A stretch of DNA of 64,000 nt. Origin: Antedon mediterranea (Eukaryota; Echinodermata; Crinoidea; Comatulida; Antedonidae). The notes beneath the pieces were generated by a model, which saw only the letters and a program-made list of their open reading frames with translations, searched no databases and was not told the origin of the DNA. Numbering within the stretch: the first letter of the stretch is position 1; each line of letters starts with the position of its first letter. This document shows, piece after piece, positions 44,733 through 54,225 of the stretch. Both the position numbers and the translations under genes were made by a program. The stretch covers positions 23,312,432 through 23,376,431 of the forward strand of contig NC_092679.1 in NCBI RefSeq assembly GCF_964355755.1, read 5' to 3'.

Positions 44733-46806
44733 TAAAAACCATTATCCTACCTACACAGTACATTTTATGACCATTATCCTACAGAGTAGCCTACACAGTA
44801 CATTTTATGACCATTATCCTACAGAGTAGCCTACACAGTACATTTTATGTCCATTATCCTACAGAGTAGCCTACACAGTACATTTTATGACCATTATCCT
44901 ACAGAGTAGCCTACACAGTACATTTTATGACCATTATCTTACAGAGTAGCCTACACAGTACATTTTATGACCATTATCCTACCTACACAGTACATTTTAT
45001 GACCATTATCCTACAGAGTAGCCTACACAGTACATTTTATGACCATTATCCTACAGAGTAGCCTACACAGTACATTTTATGACCATTATCCTACAGAGTA
45101 GCCTACACAGTACATTTTATGTCCATTATCCTACAGAGTAGCCTACACAGTACATTTTATGACCATTATCCTACCTACACAGTACATTTTATGACCATTA
45201 TCCTACAGAGTAGCCTACACAGTACATTTTATGACCATTATCCTACAGAGTAGCCTACACAGTACATTTTATGACCATTATCCTACAGAGTAGCCTACAC
45301 AGTACATTTTATGTCCATTATCCTACAGAGTAGCCTACACAGTACATTTTATGACCATTATCCTACAGAGTAGCCTACACAGTACATTTTATGACCATTA
45401 TCTTACAGAGTAGCCTACACAGTACATTTTATGACCATTATCCTACCTACACAGTACATTTTATGACCATTATCCTACAGAGTAGCCTACACAGTACATT
45501 TTATGACCATTATCCTACAGAGTAGCCTACACAGTACATTTTATGACCATTATCCTACAGAGTAGCCTACACAGTACATTTTATGTCCATTATCCTACAG
45601 AGTAGCCTACACAGTACATTTTATGACCATTATCCTACAGAGTAGCCTACACAGTACATTTTATGACCATTATCTTACAGAGTAGCCTACACAGTACATT
45701 TTATGACCATTATCCTACAGAGTAGCCTACACAGTACATTTTATGACCATTATCCTACAGAGTAGCCTACACAGTACATTTTATGACCATTATCCTACAG
45801 AGTAGCCTACAGAGTACATTTTATGACCATTATCCTACAGAGTAGCCCACACAGTACATTTTATGACCATTATCCTACAGAGTAGCCTACACAGTACATT
45901 TTATGACCATTATCCTACAGAGTAGCCTACACAGTACATTTTATGACCATTATCTTACAGAGTAGCCTACACAGTACATTTTATGACCATTATCCTACAG
46001 AGTAGCCTACACAGTACATTTAATGACCATTATCCTACAGAGTAGCCTACACAGTACATTTTATGACCATTATCCTACAGAGTAGCCTACACAGTACATT
46101 TTATGACCATTATCCTACAGAGTAGCCTACACAGTACATTTTATGACCATTATCCTACAGAGTAGCCTACACAGTACATTTTATGACCAATATCCTACAG
46201 AGTAGCCTACACAGTACATTTTATGACCATTATCCTACAGAGTAGCCTACACAGTACATTTTATGACCATTATCCTACAGAGTAGCCTACACAGTACATT
46301 TTATGACCATTATCCTACAGAGTAGCCTACACAGTACATTTTATGACCATTATCCTACAGAGTAGCCTACACAGTACATTTTATGACCATTCGGCATTAT
46401 CCTACAGAGTAGCCTACACAGTACATTTTATGACCATTCGGCATTATCCTACAGAGTAGCCTACACAGTACATTTTATGACCATTCGGCATTCTCCTACA
46501 GAGTAGCCTCACAGTACATTTTATGACCCTTCGGCATTATCCTACAGAGTAGCCTACACAGTACATTTTATGACCATTCGGCATTATCCTACAGAGTAGC
46601 CTACACAGTACATTTTATGACCATTCGGCATTATCCTACAGAGTAGCCTCACAGTACATTTTATGACCATTCGGCATTATCTTACAGAGTAGCCTACACA
46701 ATACATTTTATGACCATTCGGCATTATCCTACAGAGTAGCCTACACAGTACATTTTATGACCATTCGGCATTATCCTACAGAGTAGCCTACACAATACAT
46801 TTTATG
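44733..46806. repeat. 40-bp minisatellite with 32- and 47-bp variants (~2.1 kb)
   Basis: Base unit 'cagagtagcctacacagtac' + 'attttatgaccattatccta' (40 bp), about 50 copies. A 32-bp variant lacking 'agagtagc' occurs near 44746, 44978, 45170 and 45442 (spacings 232, 192 and 272, i.e. one short plus 5, 4 and 6 full units). From about 46385 rightward units carry an extra 'cggcatt' (47 bp). Marker variants 'tgtcc' and 'atctta' recur in the same order, showing higher-order repetition in the left half. Confidence 0.93.
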
Positions 46807-47324
46807 CAATTATTATTATTTAGCAAACGTTGGAGGTTATACACACTGTTATACACACTGTTCAATGCAGTGACTGCCTAATAATATGAGACATTGCAAT
46901 GAAATAAACTTATACAAAGTTACTGCAGTAAAAAATGAATTTTACTGCAATATAGTACATTTTACATAATCTCTTGTTTTCTGCGGATTACAGTATGTAC
47001 TGAAAAAAATCGAGCACACATTTAAAATGATTCTATTTGTTGAACTGCACATGAAAAATGGAATGAATACACCCATAGTTACTTAATTTACAAAAGGTTA
47101 TACAGTACAGATACAATTTAATGTAATAGTAGGCCTAATAATAAATTATTGTTTTATCATGAATGTAGGCCTATAATTTAATACCAACTCGAATATATTA
47201 TTGATTTCATTTCATCCTTCTGAGGTATTGAATCTGTTTTTCTCTCACTTGTAACTTTTACATAATTTGCACAATCATTTTTTGAAAATAAATATATTAT
47301 TATTGCACGTACAACACATATTTG
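46807..47324. other. 3' flank of Link-domain gene A
   Basis: AT-rich; no repeat or RNA recognised. It should include the 3' UTR of the minus-strand gene; a minus-strand AATAAA is not obvious in the first 60 nt after the stop. Confidence 0.45.
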
Positions 47325-48241
47325 TTACGGTATGTTTATGATGTAGCAATAACCACCGTACATATTATTGCTACGAGTCGGATAACTCCATGAAATAATA
47401 CCTATTGTGTTTCCACAGTCAGGATGACTTTGTGTCATAGGATAAATAACCTCTCCGCTCTTGATCCATCCTGCACGGCACAAACTGTACCCTAACGTAT
47501 TTGCGAACTCTACCTGTGCCTTTGTGGCCAATACACCACCATGTCCAATACATCTCGCCTTGGCTTCTTGATACGTAAGGCTATATGGTTCGATTCCTTG
47601 CACATGTATGACTTCGTGATCAGGAAATGGATTCGGGAAGGTGAGATTCTCATCCGGGAAAGGAATATAACACATGGCAAAGAATTCTTTCATTGGGTAG
47701 TCAAACAGAATCCATCCAGGAAAGATCCAAGTATTCAACTGACCACCGTAACATGCATTGCCTGCTAATCCGTGCGACAGCCACGCTGTTACGCAAAGAC
47801 CAACATGCGTTGCGCTCACCTTGAACACTTCGAAAGGAGTAGCGAGTCTGCCACCAAAGATTTTACAACAAACATCAGATGCATTAGCGTTTAACTTCTT
47901 CGCGTTGTTGCCCGTAAGTCGAATGATTTGTTGACTTTCTGAAATGTGCTGTCGAACTTGACTATAGTTTGCGTAACAATAATAGCCACTATAATATGTC
48001 TTAGGCCTACAGGGAAACAGGTTACTTCGTTTATTTGGTTTCTTTAACACACATTTGTCCGTTGCCGTTTCTTCCGTGAAGGCGATCTCACCGCTGATAA
48101 GCCACCCTTCAATACAATTGTCCATTCGCGGTCCAAACGCATGATAAATATTCTCATACGTTGCCAGAGAACCCAAGTGGTCCTTACAGATACGTTGAGC
48201 CTCGTCGTAAGTAACATTGGTAGAAGCAACATGTACACCAT
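47325..48241 (-). CDS. Gene A: triple-Link exon
   Basis: Acceptor 'cttgtttcag' before 48241, phase 1; stop TAA at 47325-47327. A single 917-nt exon encodes all three Link modules, which is compact for a family where vertebrate Link modules are usually one or more exons each. The exactly same length (917 nt) is seen in gene B. Confidence 0.85.
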
Positions 48242-50432
48242 CTGAAACAAGATTGGAGGTTGATCTTGTGCAAAATAGATATATTTTAGTATAAATTAGT
48301 GTCGACATAGTACAAACCACCTGAAAACATATTTGTCATATAGACAAGCATACTTCAATTCATCATTATTTTTCCGATTTTGAAGATTTATTAAAAAGAA
48401 TAACCTTATATTTTGTTTGTATCATGAATCATACGTGTGTGGCTGCCACGCGGCAGAAGTATCGACTAAAAAAGAGGCATACAGGCGATCGCGAACCGTA
48501 TTTATTTCAAATACAGCACCGCTGTCTAAATTGGCATGCATTTTTTGGGCAACTATATAAAGTTAAAATTGAGAGTGTTTGTACTTACATGTCTCGTACG
48601 CATTTAGTATCTAAACAAAGAAGACAACAGAATATAAGAAGCTAATTATAATCGCCTTGTATAAATAATGTTATGCTCAATCCTAATTTTAAAACTGATA
48701 CTTTTCCCACATGACCAATCATAATTGTTGGTGTCTCAATATTGATTAAAGCTCTGTCTACATTCAAACTAGTGTAATGTGCACAGATATGGTAGTGATA
48801 TGCCCAATGGACATCATCATGTCCATATAAAGGCACATCACGTTTTATTGTCACATTAAATTTGATAGTGTAGACAAAGCTTTAAAAAGACCTTCAATAC
48901 AAACTCGTAAAAGAACAAGTAGATAATTATATTCTGTTAAAAAATCGATATCAATGTACTCATTACACATTGTGAATATACTCATCAAATGATTCCAAAT
49001 TAAAAGGTTCATTCTTTAACAATATTGAGATGCAAATTAAACATATTTTGAACATTGATGAATATATCATTATCGGTGAGTTATGAAATTGTATTCAAGA
49101 TAAATTACTTTATCAAAAAACTAGCATAAGAGGCAAGCCATGATTCAACGTTTCGATCTTTTTGAGCTTGCCGCTCATTATTTGGGGTCAGTTTTATACT
49201 ATGTTATTAAAACTGATAAATCTGTATTAAAACATCTTAAAACAGTGAAACTAGTAGATAGTTGGAGATTTCTTAACAAAGTAAAATCGGCCAACCTTTT
49301 TTAAGCGTCTACATCACTGGTTTGTATCAAAAAGTTTGCATGATACAGGAAACATTGTCTCATGCGATATTAGACCATCTATTTCTAATGATCACCAAGG
49401 AGATTCCATTAAAATAAATATATTTAAAGATTCTCGTGGTTCAGGATTATGGAAATTAAATTCTAATTAGGCCTGCTTAAAAGACAGTTCTCAACAAATT
49501 TAATCAGATAATAGATGGTTGTTACACAGACTTTCTCTTTCCTTAAACCATATATACATTTGGGAAATAATCAAAGAATTTTTTAATAACTTGGGCAAAC
49601 TAAAATTAAAAAAAATCTTAATTTTAAACCTGCTTAGGAGGTAACTTTTAATGAATTGAATTTTTATGAAATAGACAGGATGATAATCAGGTGCCAGATG
49701 TTTAGAAATTATGCATGTTAAGTCTCAAGCGAAAATTCTAGCTTCTTGTCAATTTGGAAAAATTGCCTAATAATATCTTTTAAATTTTAAATGCAAAATT
49801 TAACAGAGCTGTTTGGCGGATCCAGGATAGTGAAATTGGGGTTGGGATTGGGTGTTTAGATATTAGGCAATCTAACAACATGGCGCTAAGATCGCCCTGC
49901 CAAGATAGGAACTTGTAACTTGTTGGATATAGTATGAACTCCCTCACGTTAAGCAGCGCATATGTGATTTAGAAATTTAGAAAATGACACTTGGAAAAGA
50001 GAAAACAGCACCCGATTTCTAAATACAGTGATTTGAACATTACTTTGGTAACTATAAAATGCGTTATAAAAAGTGTGTTTTTAGCCTATATTTTGTTATA
50101 ATAGTTTGCCAGGTTATGAACGCAAATGTTTACATTATTCTCACCTTTTCGTAGTATTCAAAGTTAGTGTCTTCTTTGAAAGATTCAATCTTGTCTCGTC
50201 GTCGTCGATTGCTCAACTGACATACTTTACTCTGTTTATTATAGTTGACAGATAAACACAAGATTTTCCTAGAACATGCCAACAAACATTGAAGACGGTT
50301 GATGGTTGTCAGTTCATAACTCCAGCCTTGAAGAGCACGTTGCGACACAACATTATACTGATGCACAAACGTCGCTGATAGTGAATTGCTACAAAATACG
50401 ACTACAACTGCGAGGAGGATGCTTGTATACAT
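47325..50432 (-). CDS. Secreted PAN/Apple plus triple-Link protein, paralogue A
   Basis: Join on the minus strand: 50432-50145, 48610-48589, 48241-47325 (1227 nt, 408 aa); all GT-AG, phases 0 then 1. Residues 1-20 are a signal peptide (hydrophobic ILLAVVVVFC, likely cut after SLSA). Residues 21-85 hold a small PAN/Apple-like module with Cys49, Cys53, Cys59 and Cys71. Residues 97-104 come from a microexon. Three Link modules follow: about 105-195 (Cys122, 146, 167, 181, 192; LATYENIY, CIEGWLISG), about 210-298 (Cys228/229, 253, 267, 294; more divergent) and about 312-408 (Cys334, 358, 379, 402; GGVLATKAQ, CRAGWIKSGEV). There is no transmembrane segment, so it should be secreted. Link modules typically bind hyaluronan or related glycans; the ligand here is unknown. 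I know no named gene with exactly this order. Confidence 0.8.
48589..48610 (-). CDS. Gene A: 22-nt microexon
   Basis: Preceded by a pyrimidine-rich tract ending 'tctttgtttag' and followed by 'gtaagtac', both strong. It encodes ILNAYET plus the first base of the next codon, changing phase 0 to phase 1, exactly what is needed to join exon 1 (phase 0 end) to the Link exon (phase 1 start). The orthologous 22 nt occurs in gene B with matching splice sites. Without it the reading frame would break. Confidence 0.8.
48746..48885. mobile_element. 140-bp MITE in intron 1 of gene A
   Basis: 'ttaaagctctgtctacattc' at the left faces 'gatagtgtagacaaagcttt' + 'aa' at the right. The interior carries 'atggtagtgatatgcccaat' and 'catcatgtccatataaaggc' as in other copies. 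Absent from the corresponding intron of gene B. Confidence 0.75.
49290..49690 (+). pseudogene. LINE ORF2 fragment (endonuclease C-terminal part)
   Basis: A plus-strand frame reads HHWFVSKSLHDTGNIVSC, then IRPSISNDHQ and GSGLWKLNSN before a stop. This fits the end of the apurinic endonuclease domain of L1/Tx1-type LINEs (S-D-H motif region followed by G-P-G-x-W-K-x-N). The next about 200 nt in other frames continue in the same style with several stops and shifts. Old, inactive insertion in intron 1 of gene A. Confidence 0.6.
50145..50432 (-). CDS. Gene A: signal peptide and PAN/Apple exon
   Basis: ATG at 50432, donor AAG|gtgagaat, phase 0. It encodes MYTSILLAVVVVFC and then NRLQCLLACSRKILCLSVNY with the four-cysteine PAN core. 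The start is favoured by the signal peptide and by identity with gene B. Confidence 0.85.
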
Positions 50433-50479
50433 TATGACTTACTCTTCTGCGCGTTGAATGGGGATCTGAGCTAACTATT

Positions 50480-50965
50480 CTGCGCGCTCTGACAAAACTA
50501 ACAACGATATTCAAATAAAGTTAAATAAAAATTAATTATCGATTAATAAATTAAGATTAGAAACGCTCACCTGCGGCGTATAGGCCTACATTGAATGTTT
50601 GAAACTAACTGCGCGCTCTGACAAAAATAATAACGATATTAAAATAAAGTTAAATAAAAATTAATTATCGATTAATAAAGTAAGATCAGAAACGCTCACC
50701 TGCGGCGTATACATTAAATGTTTGAAACTAACTGCGCGCTCTGACAAAAATAACAACGATATTAAAATAAAGTTAAATAAAAATTAATTATCGATTAATA
50801 AAGTAAGATCAGAAACGCTCACCTGCGGCGTATACATTAAATGTTTGAAACTAACTGCGCGCTCTGACAAAAATAACAACGATATTCAAATAAAAATTCA
50901 ATAAACATTAAATATCGATTAATAAAGTAAGATCAGAAACCTCTTCGGCGTACAGTAATTACATT
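50480..50965. repeat. 123-129-bp tandem repeat upstream of gene A, about 4 copies
   Basis: Units start 'ctgcgcgctctgacaaaa' at about 50480, 50609, 50732 and 50855 and include 'ttaattatcgattaataaag' and 'cgctcacctgcggcgtat'. The array begins about 50 bp upstream of the gene A start codon. One related copy ('cactctgacaaaaaagaacg', 'caattaataaagttagatta') lies upstream of gene B at about 56410-56480. Confidence 0.85.
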
Positions 50966-51529
50966 TTTGCAACATTAATGAAGATTTTCAAATAATAATT
51001 CAATAAAAATAAAATATCGATTAATAAAGTTATATCAGAAAAGTACAATACGTCCATAAATTCGATTAATTTTTTTGTTATGCAAAGATTTACCGCGGTT
51101 TACTGAATTCCAAATGATGTGATTTATAAGCAATGTTAACTGTATTGATTTCCATATGTTTTCAAAATTGACATCAATCAATAAAATAATAAGAAAAACG
51201 AACATACATCATTTTTGCTTGTTAAAAGCATTGAGTACTTGACAATAATAGTACCATCTTGATTCAATTCAATAACAACTATGATAATGTCATGGTCTGA
51301 AATCGTGTCAACAATCAGGATTCATTATAAACAATGTAGAATTTGTTCCTATTCATGCGTTTCTATATTTATATATAAATTGTTTATATCTCATACCAAG
51401 CTACCTTCTTTGTTTCTGCTCTTATTCAGACTCCACCCTGCCTCCTTTTGTTGTATTTCTTTTATTCCTGTCCACCCAGGCAGCACTTGCCAGCTCTTAT
51501 ATTATGACGTTATCCAAATTCCTTCACTT

Positions 51530-51690
51530 GCACTGATGAAGGGCTAGTGTTGCCCGAAAGCTCTGCTAACTTTTCTGGTTGTTTTACTTTATCGTTTTGA
51601 TATAGCTTTTCGCATTTTTTGTATCTCCATTGAGATCCAGCCACTGATACCCACAGCATTGTCATTTTTTCAGTAATTTGTCTTTGGATT
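51530..51690 (+). repeat. Retroelement end, possibly Penelope-like, with hammerhead-like core
   Basis: 'actgatgaagggctagtgtt' + 'gcccgaaagctctgctaac' resembles the recurrent end motif of Penelope-like/GIY-YIG retroelements and contains CTGATGA, a GGGC/GCCC stem and GAAA in hammerhead order. I could not form a good stem I, so ribozyme activity is doubtful. The downstream part matches 34398-34520. Confidence 0.4.
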
Positions 51691-51714
51691 TATATATATA
51701 TATTAATTAGGACA

Positions 51715-51767
51715 TCTGCATATCAAGCAGGCGGTCCGAGTTCGAGTCTCGGTTGGGGCGACTTTTT
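51715..51767 (+). repeat. tRNA 3'-half-like sequence with T-run
   Basis: 'ggtccgagttcgagtctcgg' forms a T-arm/box B and is followed by 'ttggggcgac' and TTTTT, a Pol III-type terminator. The 5' half is not tRNA-like, so it is probably a SINE fragment. Confidence 0.4.
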
Positions 51768-52615
51768 CTCATTCTCACAGATTTCCTCATCTTTATCGTT
51801 TCAAATTAATTAATTAAATTTCAGTATATCACCGGGCGGTTTAGAATTAATGTTCTTTGCCTGATTTGTTTATATATATATAATTATATATATTCAGGTT
51901 GAAATTATATATATATATATATGTCTATTGTATTCTAGTGCAACTGTTAATCAATATTGTTGATTTTATATTTATTTTGCATTTTGCATCAACTTTTTAA
52001 GAGCGATTTATTTATTTCTGTTTCGCAAGAATTGTTTACACAGATAAACATTTCTTTTTTTTTTCATTTTAATTATTGATATTTCTGCGTATTAAGTTTA
52101 ATTTAAGTTTAAAACATTTTAATTATCAAAGTTATTTACAACAGTATGCCTGCGTGCGTGATAATCTCATTTATGGGATATATCAATAATCTTCTAATGT
52201 AAAAGATTAAGAAAATCAAAATAGTATGGCGTGTTGAACGCGAATGATTAACAATAACGTCTTCCCCACTACACCTGTATAAACTCATTTGCATAACAAC
52301 GCACGGCATTCCAAACTATATGAGATATAAATTTTCTTCAAGCACGTACCGAAAAGAATTATTTAAATTCCTTGTTTCTGATAAAAATTGAGGGCGCTAA
52401 ACATAAAAGTTACGACATCAAAAATACAGTTGGTGAAAGCCACATAAAAACCAAAGATGTTAAATGTGCTTTCCTTGCCACAGCCTTTTGGGGTCATTTC
52501 CAGTACATCACAAGATGCATCGATGTTGTCGCCTCATGATGTGTGGTGGAAAGGGGGACGTATAATTATGTGAACCCCAAACATAGTAGCTCGAATAGCT
52601 TTAACTCTATTCCAC

Positions 52616-52687
52616 CGACCAGCGTGGAAATCGAACCCACGACATTCGTGTATTAATACGACGCTCAGTCACCTGAGCTAACCGGTC
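52616..52687 (-). tRNA. tRNA-like sequence (probable SINE head or tRNA pseudogene)
   Basis: On the minus strand: acceptor GACCGGT can pair with the 3' GCTGGTC (two wobble pairs), D-arm GCTC/GAGC is perfect, and T-arm GTGGG-TTCGATT-TCCAC is intact. The anticodon arm is irregular (4-bp stem, 8-nt loop), so no isotype is assigned and no intact tRNA is claimed. Confidence 0.4.
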
Positions 52688-52787
52688 ATCTTGCTTTGAA
52701 CAAGGTTAATATGTATATTTAAGACGTAATGATGAATTACGTAATACACGTATAAATAGACTATCAGTAGTTCTGTCATGTATTTTG

Positions 52788-52854
52788 TGGCGTAACGGTT
52801 AACGCTCAGGTTTGTGTGCTCTTACCTATAGAGTGGGTTCGAACTTCTACGGAT
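52788..52854 (+). repeat. tRNA-like sequence with box A and box B
   Basis: 'gtggcgtaacggttaacgct' resembles a box A and 'gagtgggttcgaacttctac' a T-arm with box B. The cloverleaf is incomplete. Confidence 0.35.
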
Positions 52855-52879
52855 ATTTTGTTTTTAAATGGAAAATTAA

Positions 52880-52907
52880 TATTGATTGATTGATTGATTG
52901 ATTGATT
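52880..52907. repeat. (TTGA)n microsatellite
   Basis: Six to seven perfect ATTG tetramers. Confidence 0.85.
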
Positions 52908-53308
52908 TTGCAAACTAAAAGTGGGAAGCTGCTAGGTTTCCGTCCGGAAAATTGTTTCTATACAATTCTAATAAAGATTAAAAACATAACAATTTAACAG
53001 TGTGGCGTGTTGTTCGCGAATGACTAACAATATCATCTTCACTACACCTGCACAAACTAATTTGCATAACAACGCATGGAACACCAAACTGTTTAAAATA
53101 TAGAGCTGTAAGGAAATGACACCTATATTTTGAAACAAAATATATGACCGAGAATGACTAACAATAACATCTTCCCCACTACACATGTAAAAACTCATTT
53201 GCATAACAACGCACGGCATACCTAACAATATGAGATATACATTCTCTTTAAACAAACTAAATGTATTATTATTATTATTATTATTATTGCACGAACAGCA
53301 CATATATT

Positions 53309-54225
53309 TTACGGTATGTTTGAGACGTAGCAATAACCACCGTACTTCGTGCTACGGCTACGATAGCCCCAAGAATTAACGCCAATGTTTCCACAAACAG
53401 CAACATTTCTTGTCATAGGAACAATAACTTCTCCGCTCTTGATCCATCCTGCATGGCACAAACCGTACCCTAAACTATTCGCGAACTCTACCTGTGCCCT
53501 GGTGGCCAATACACCACCATGTCCAATGCATCTCGCCTTGGCTTCTTGATACGTAAGGCTATACCTTGCGATTCCTTGCACATGTATGACTTTGTGATTA
53601 GGAAATGGATTCGGGGAAGTGAGATTCTCATCCGGGAAAGGAATATAACACATGGCAAAGAATTTTTTCATTGGGTAATTAAAAAAAATACTTGGTGGAA
53701 AAACCCAAGAATTCAACTGACCACCTTGACATGCATTGCCTGCTAATCCGTGCGACAGCCACGCTGTTACGCAAAGACCAACGTGCGTTGCGTTTACGTA
53801 CGTGAACACTTCGAAAGGAGTAGCGAGTCTGCCACCAAAAATTTTACAACAAACATCAGACGCATTACCATTTAACTTCTCCGCATTTTTGCCCGTAAGT
53901 CGAATTATTTGTTGACTTTCTGAAATGTACTGCTGTCGATTTACAACTTGACTATAGTTTGCGTAGCAATAATACCCACTATAATATGTCTTACAGGGAA
54001 ACACGTTACTTCGTTCATTTGGTTTCTTCAACACACATTTGTCCGATACCTTTTTTTCAGTGAAGGCGATCTCACCGCTGATAAGCCACCCTTTAGTACA
54101 ATTGTCCATTCGCGGTCCAAACGCATAATAAATATTCTCATACGTTGCCAGAGAACCTAAGTGGTCTTTACAGATACTTTGAGCCTCGTCGTAAGTAACA
54201 TCGGTAGAAGCAACATGTACACCAT
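53309..54225 (-). CDS. Gene B: triple-Link exon
   Basis: Acceptor 'atcttgttttag' before 54225, phase 1; stop at 53309-53311. 917 nt, as in gene A. It includes GSLATYENIYYAFG, CTKGWLISGEIAF, GGRLATPFEVF and GGVLATRAQVEF. An ATG-initiated reading extending to 54262 is an artefact running into the intron. Confidence 0.85.

Larger units (their letters stand above)
52225..53260. repeat. Three ~110-bp copies of a repeat downstream of gene B
   Basis: Copies at about 52228-52340, 53002-53100 and 53145-53250 share 'gcgaatgactaacaataaca', 'tcttccccactacac' and 'aactcatttgcataacaacg' + 'cacggcat'. The order and orientation are the same. Function unknown; two of the copies lie within 310 bp of the gene B stop codon and could be in its 3' UTR. 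Confidence 0.75.

Noticed and set aside
47541-47768. Plus-strand 75-codon ORF (and the twin at 53519-53746)
   Set aside because: Antisense shadows of the Link exons; they recur in both genes only because the exons are homologous.
48242-48320. Extension of the gene A Link exon to an upstream ATG at 48320
   Set aside because: The sequence before 48241 is a pyrimidine-rich acceptor ending in tttcag, and gene B has the same acceptor; the extension is intronic.
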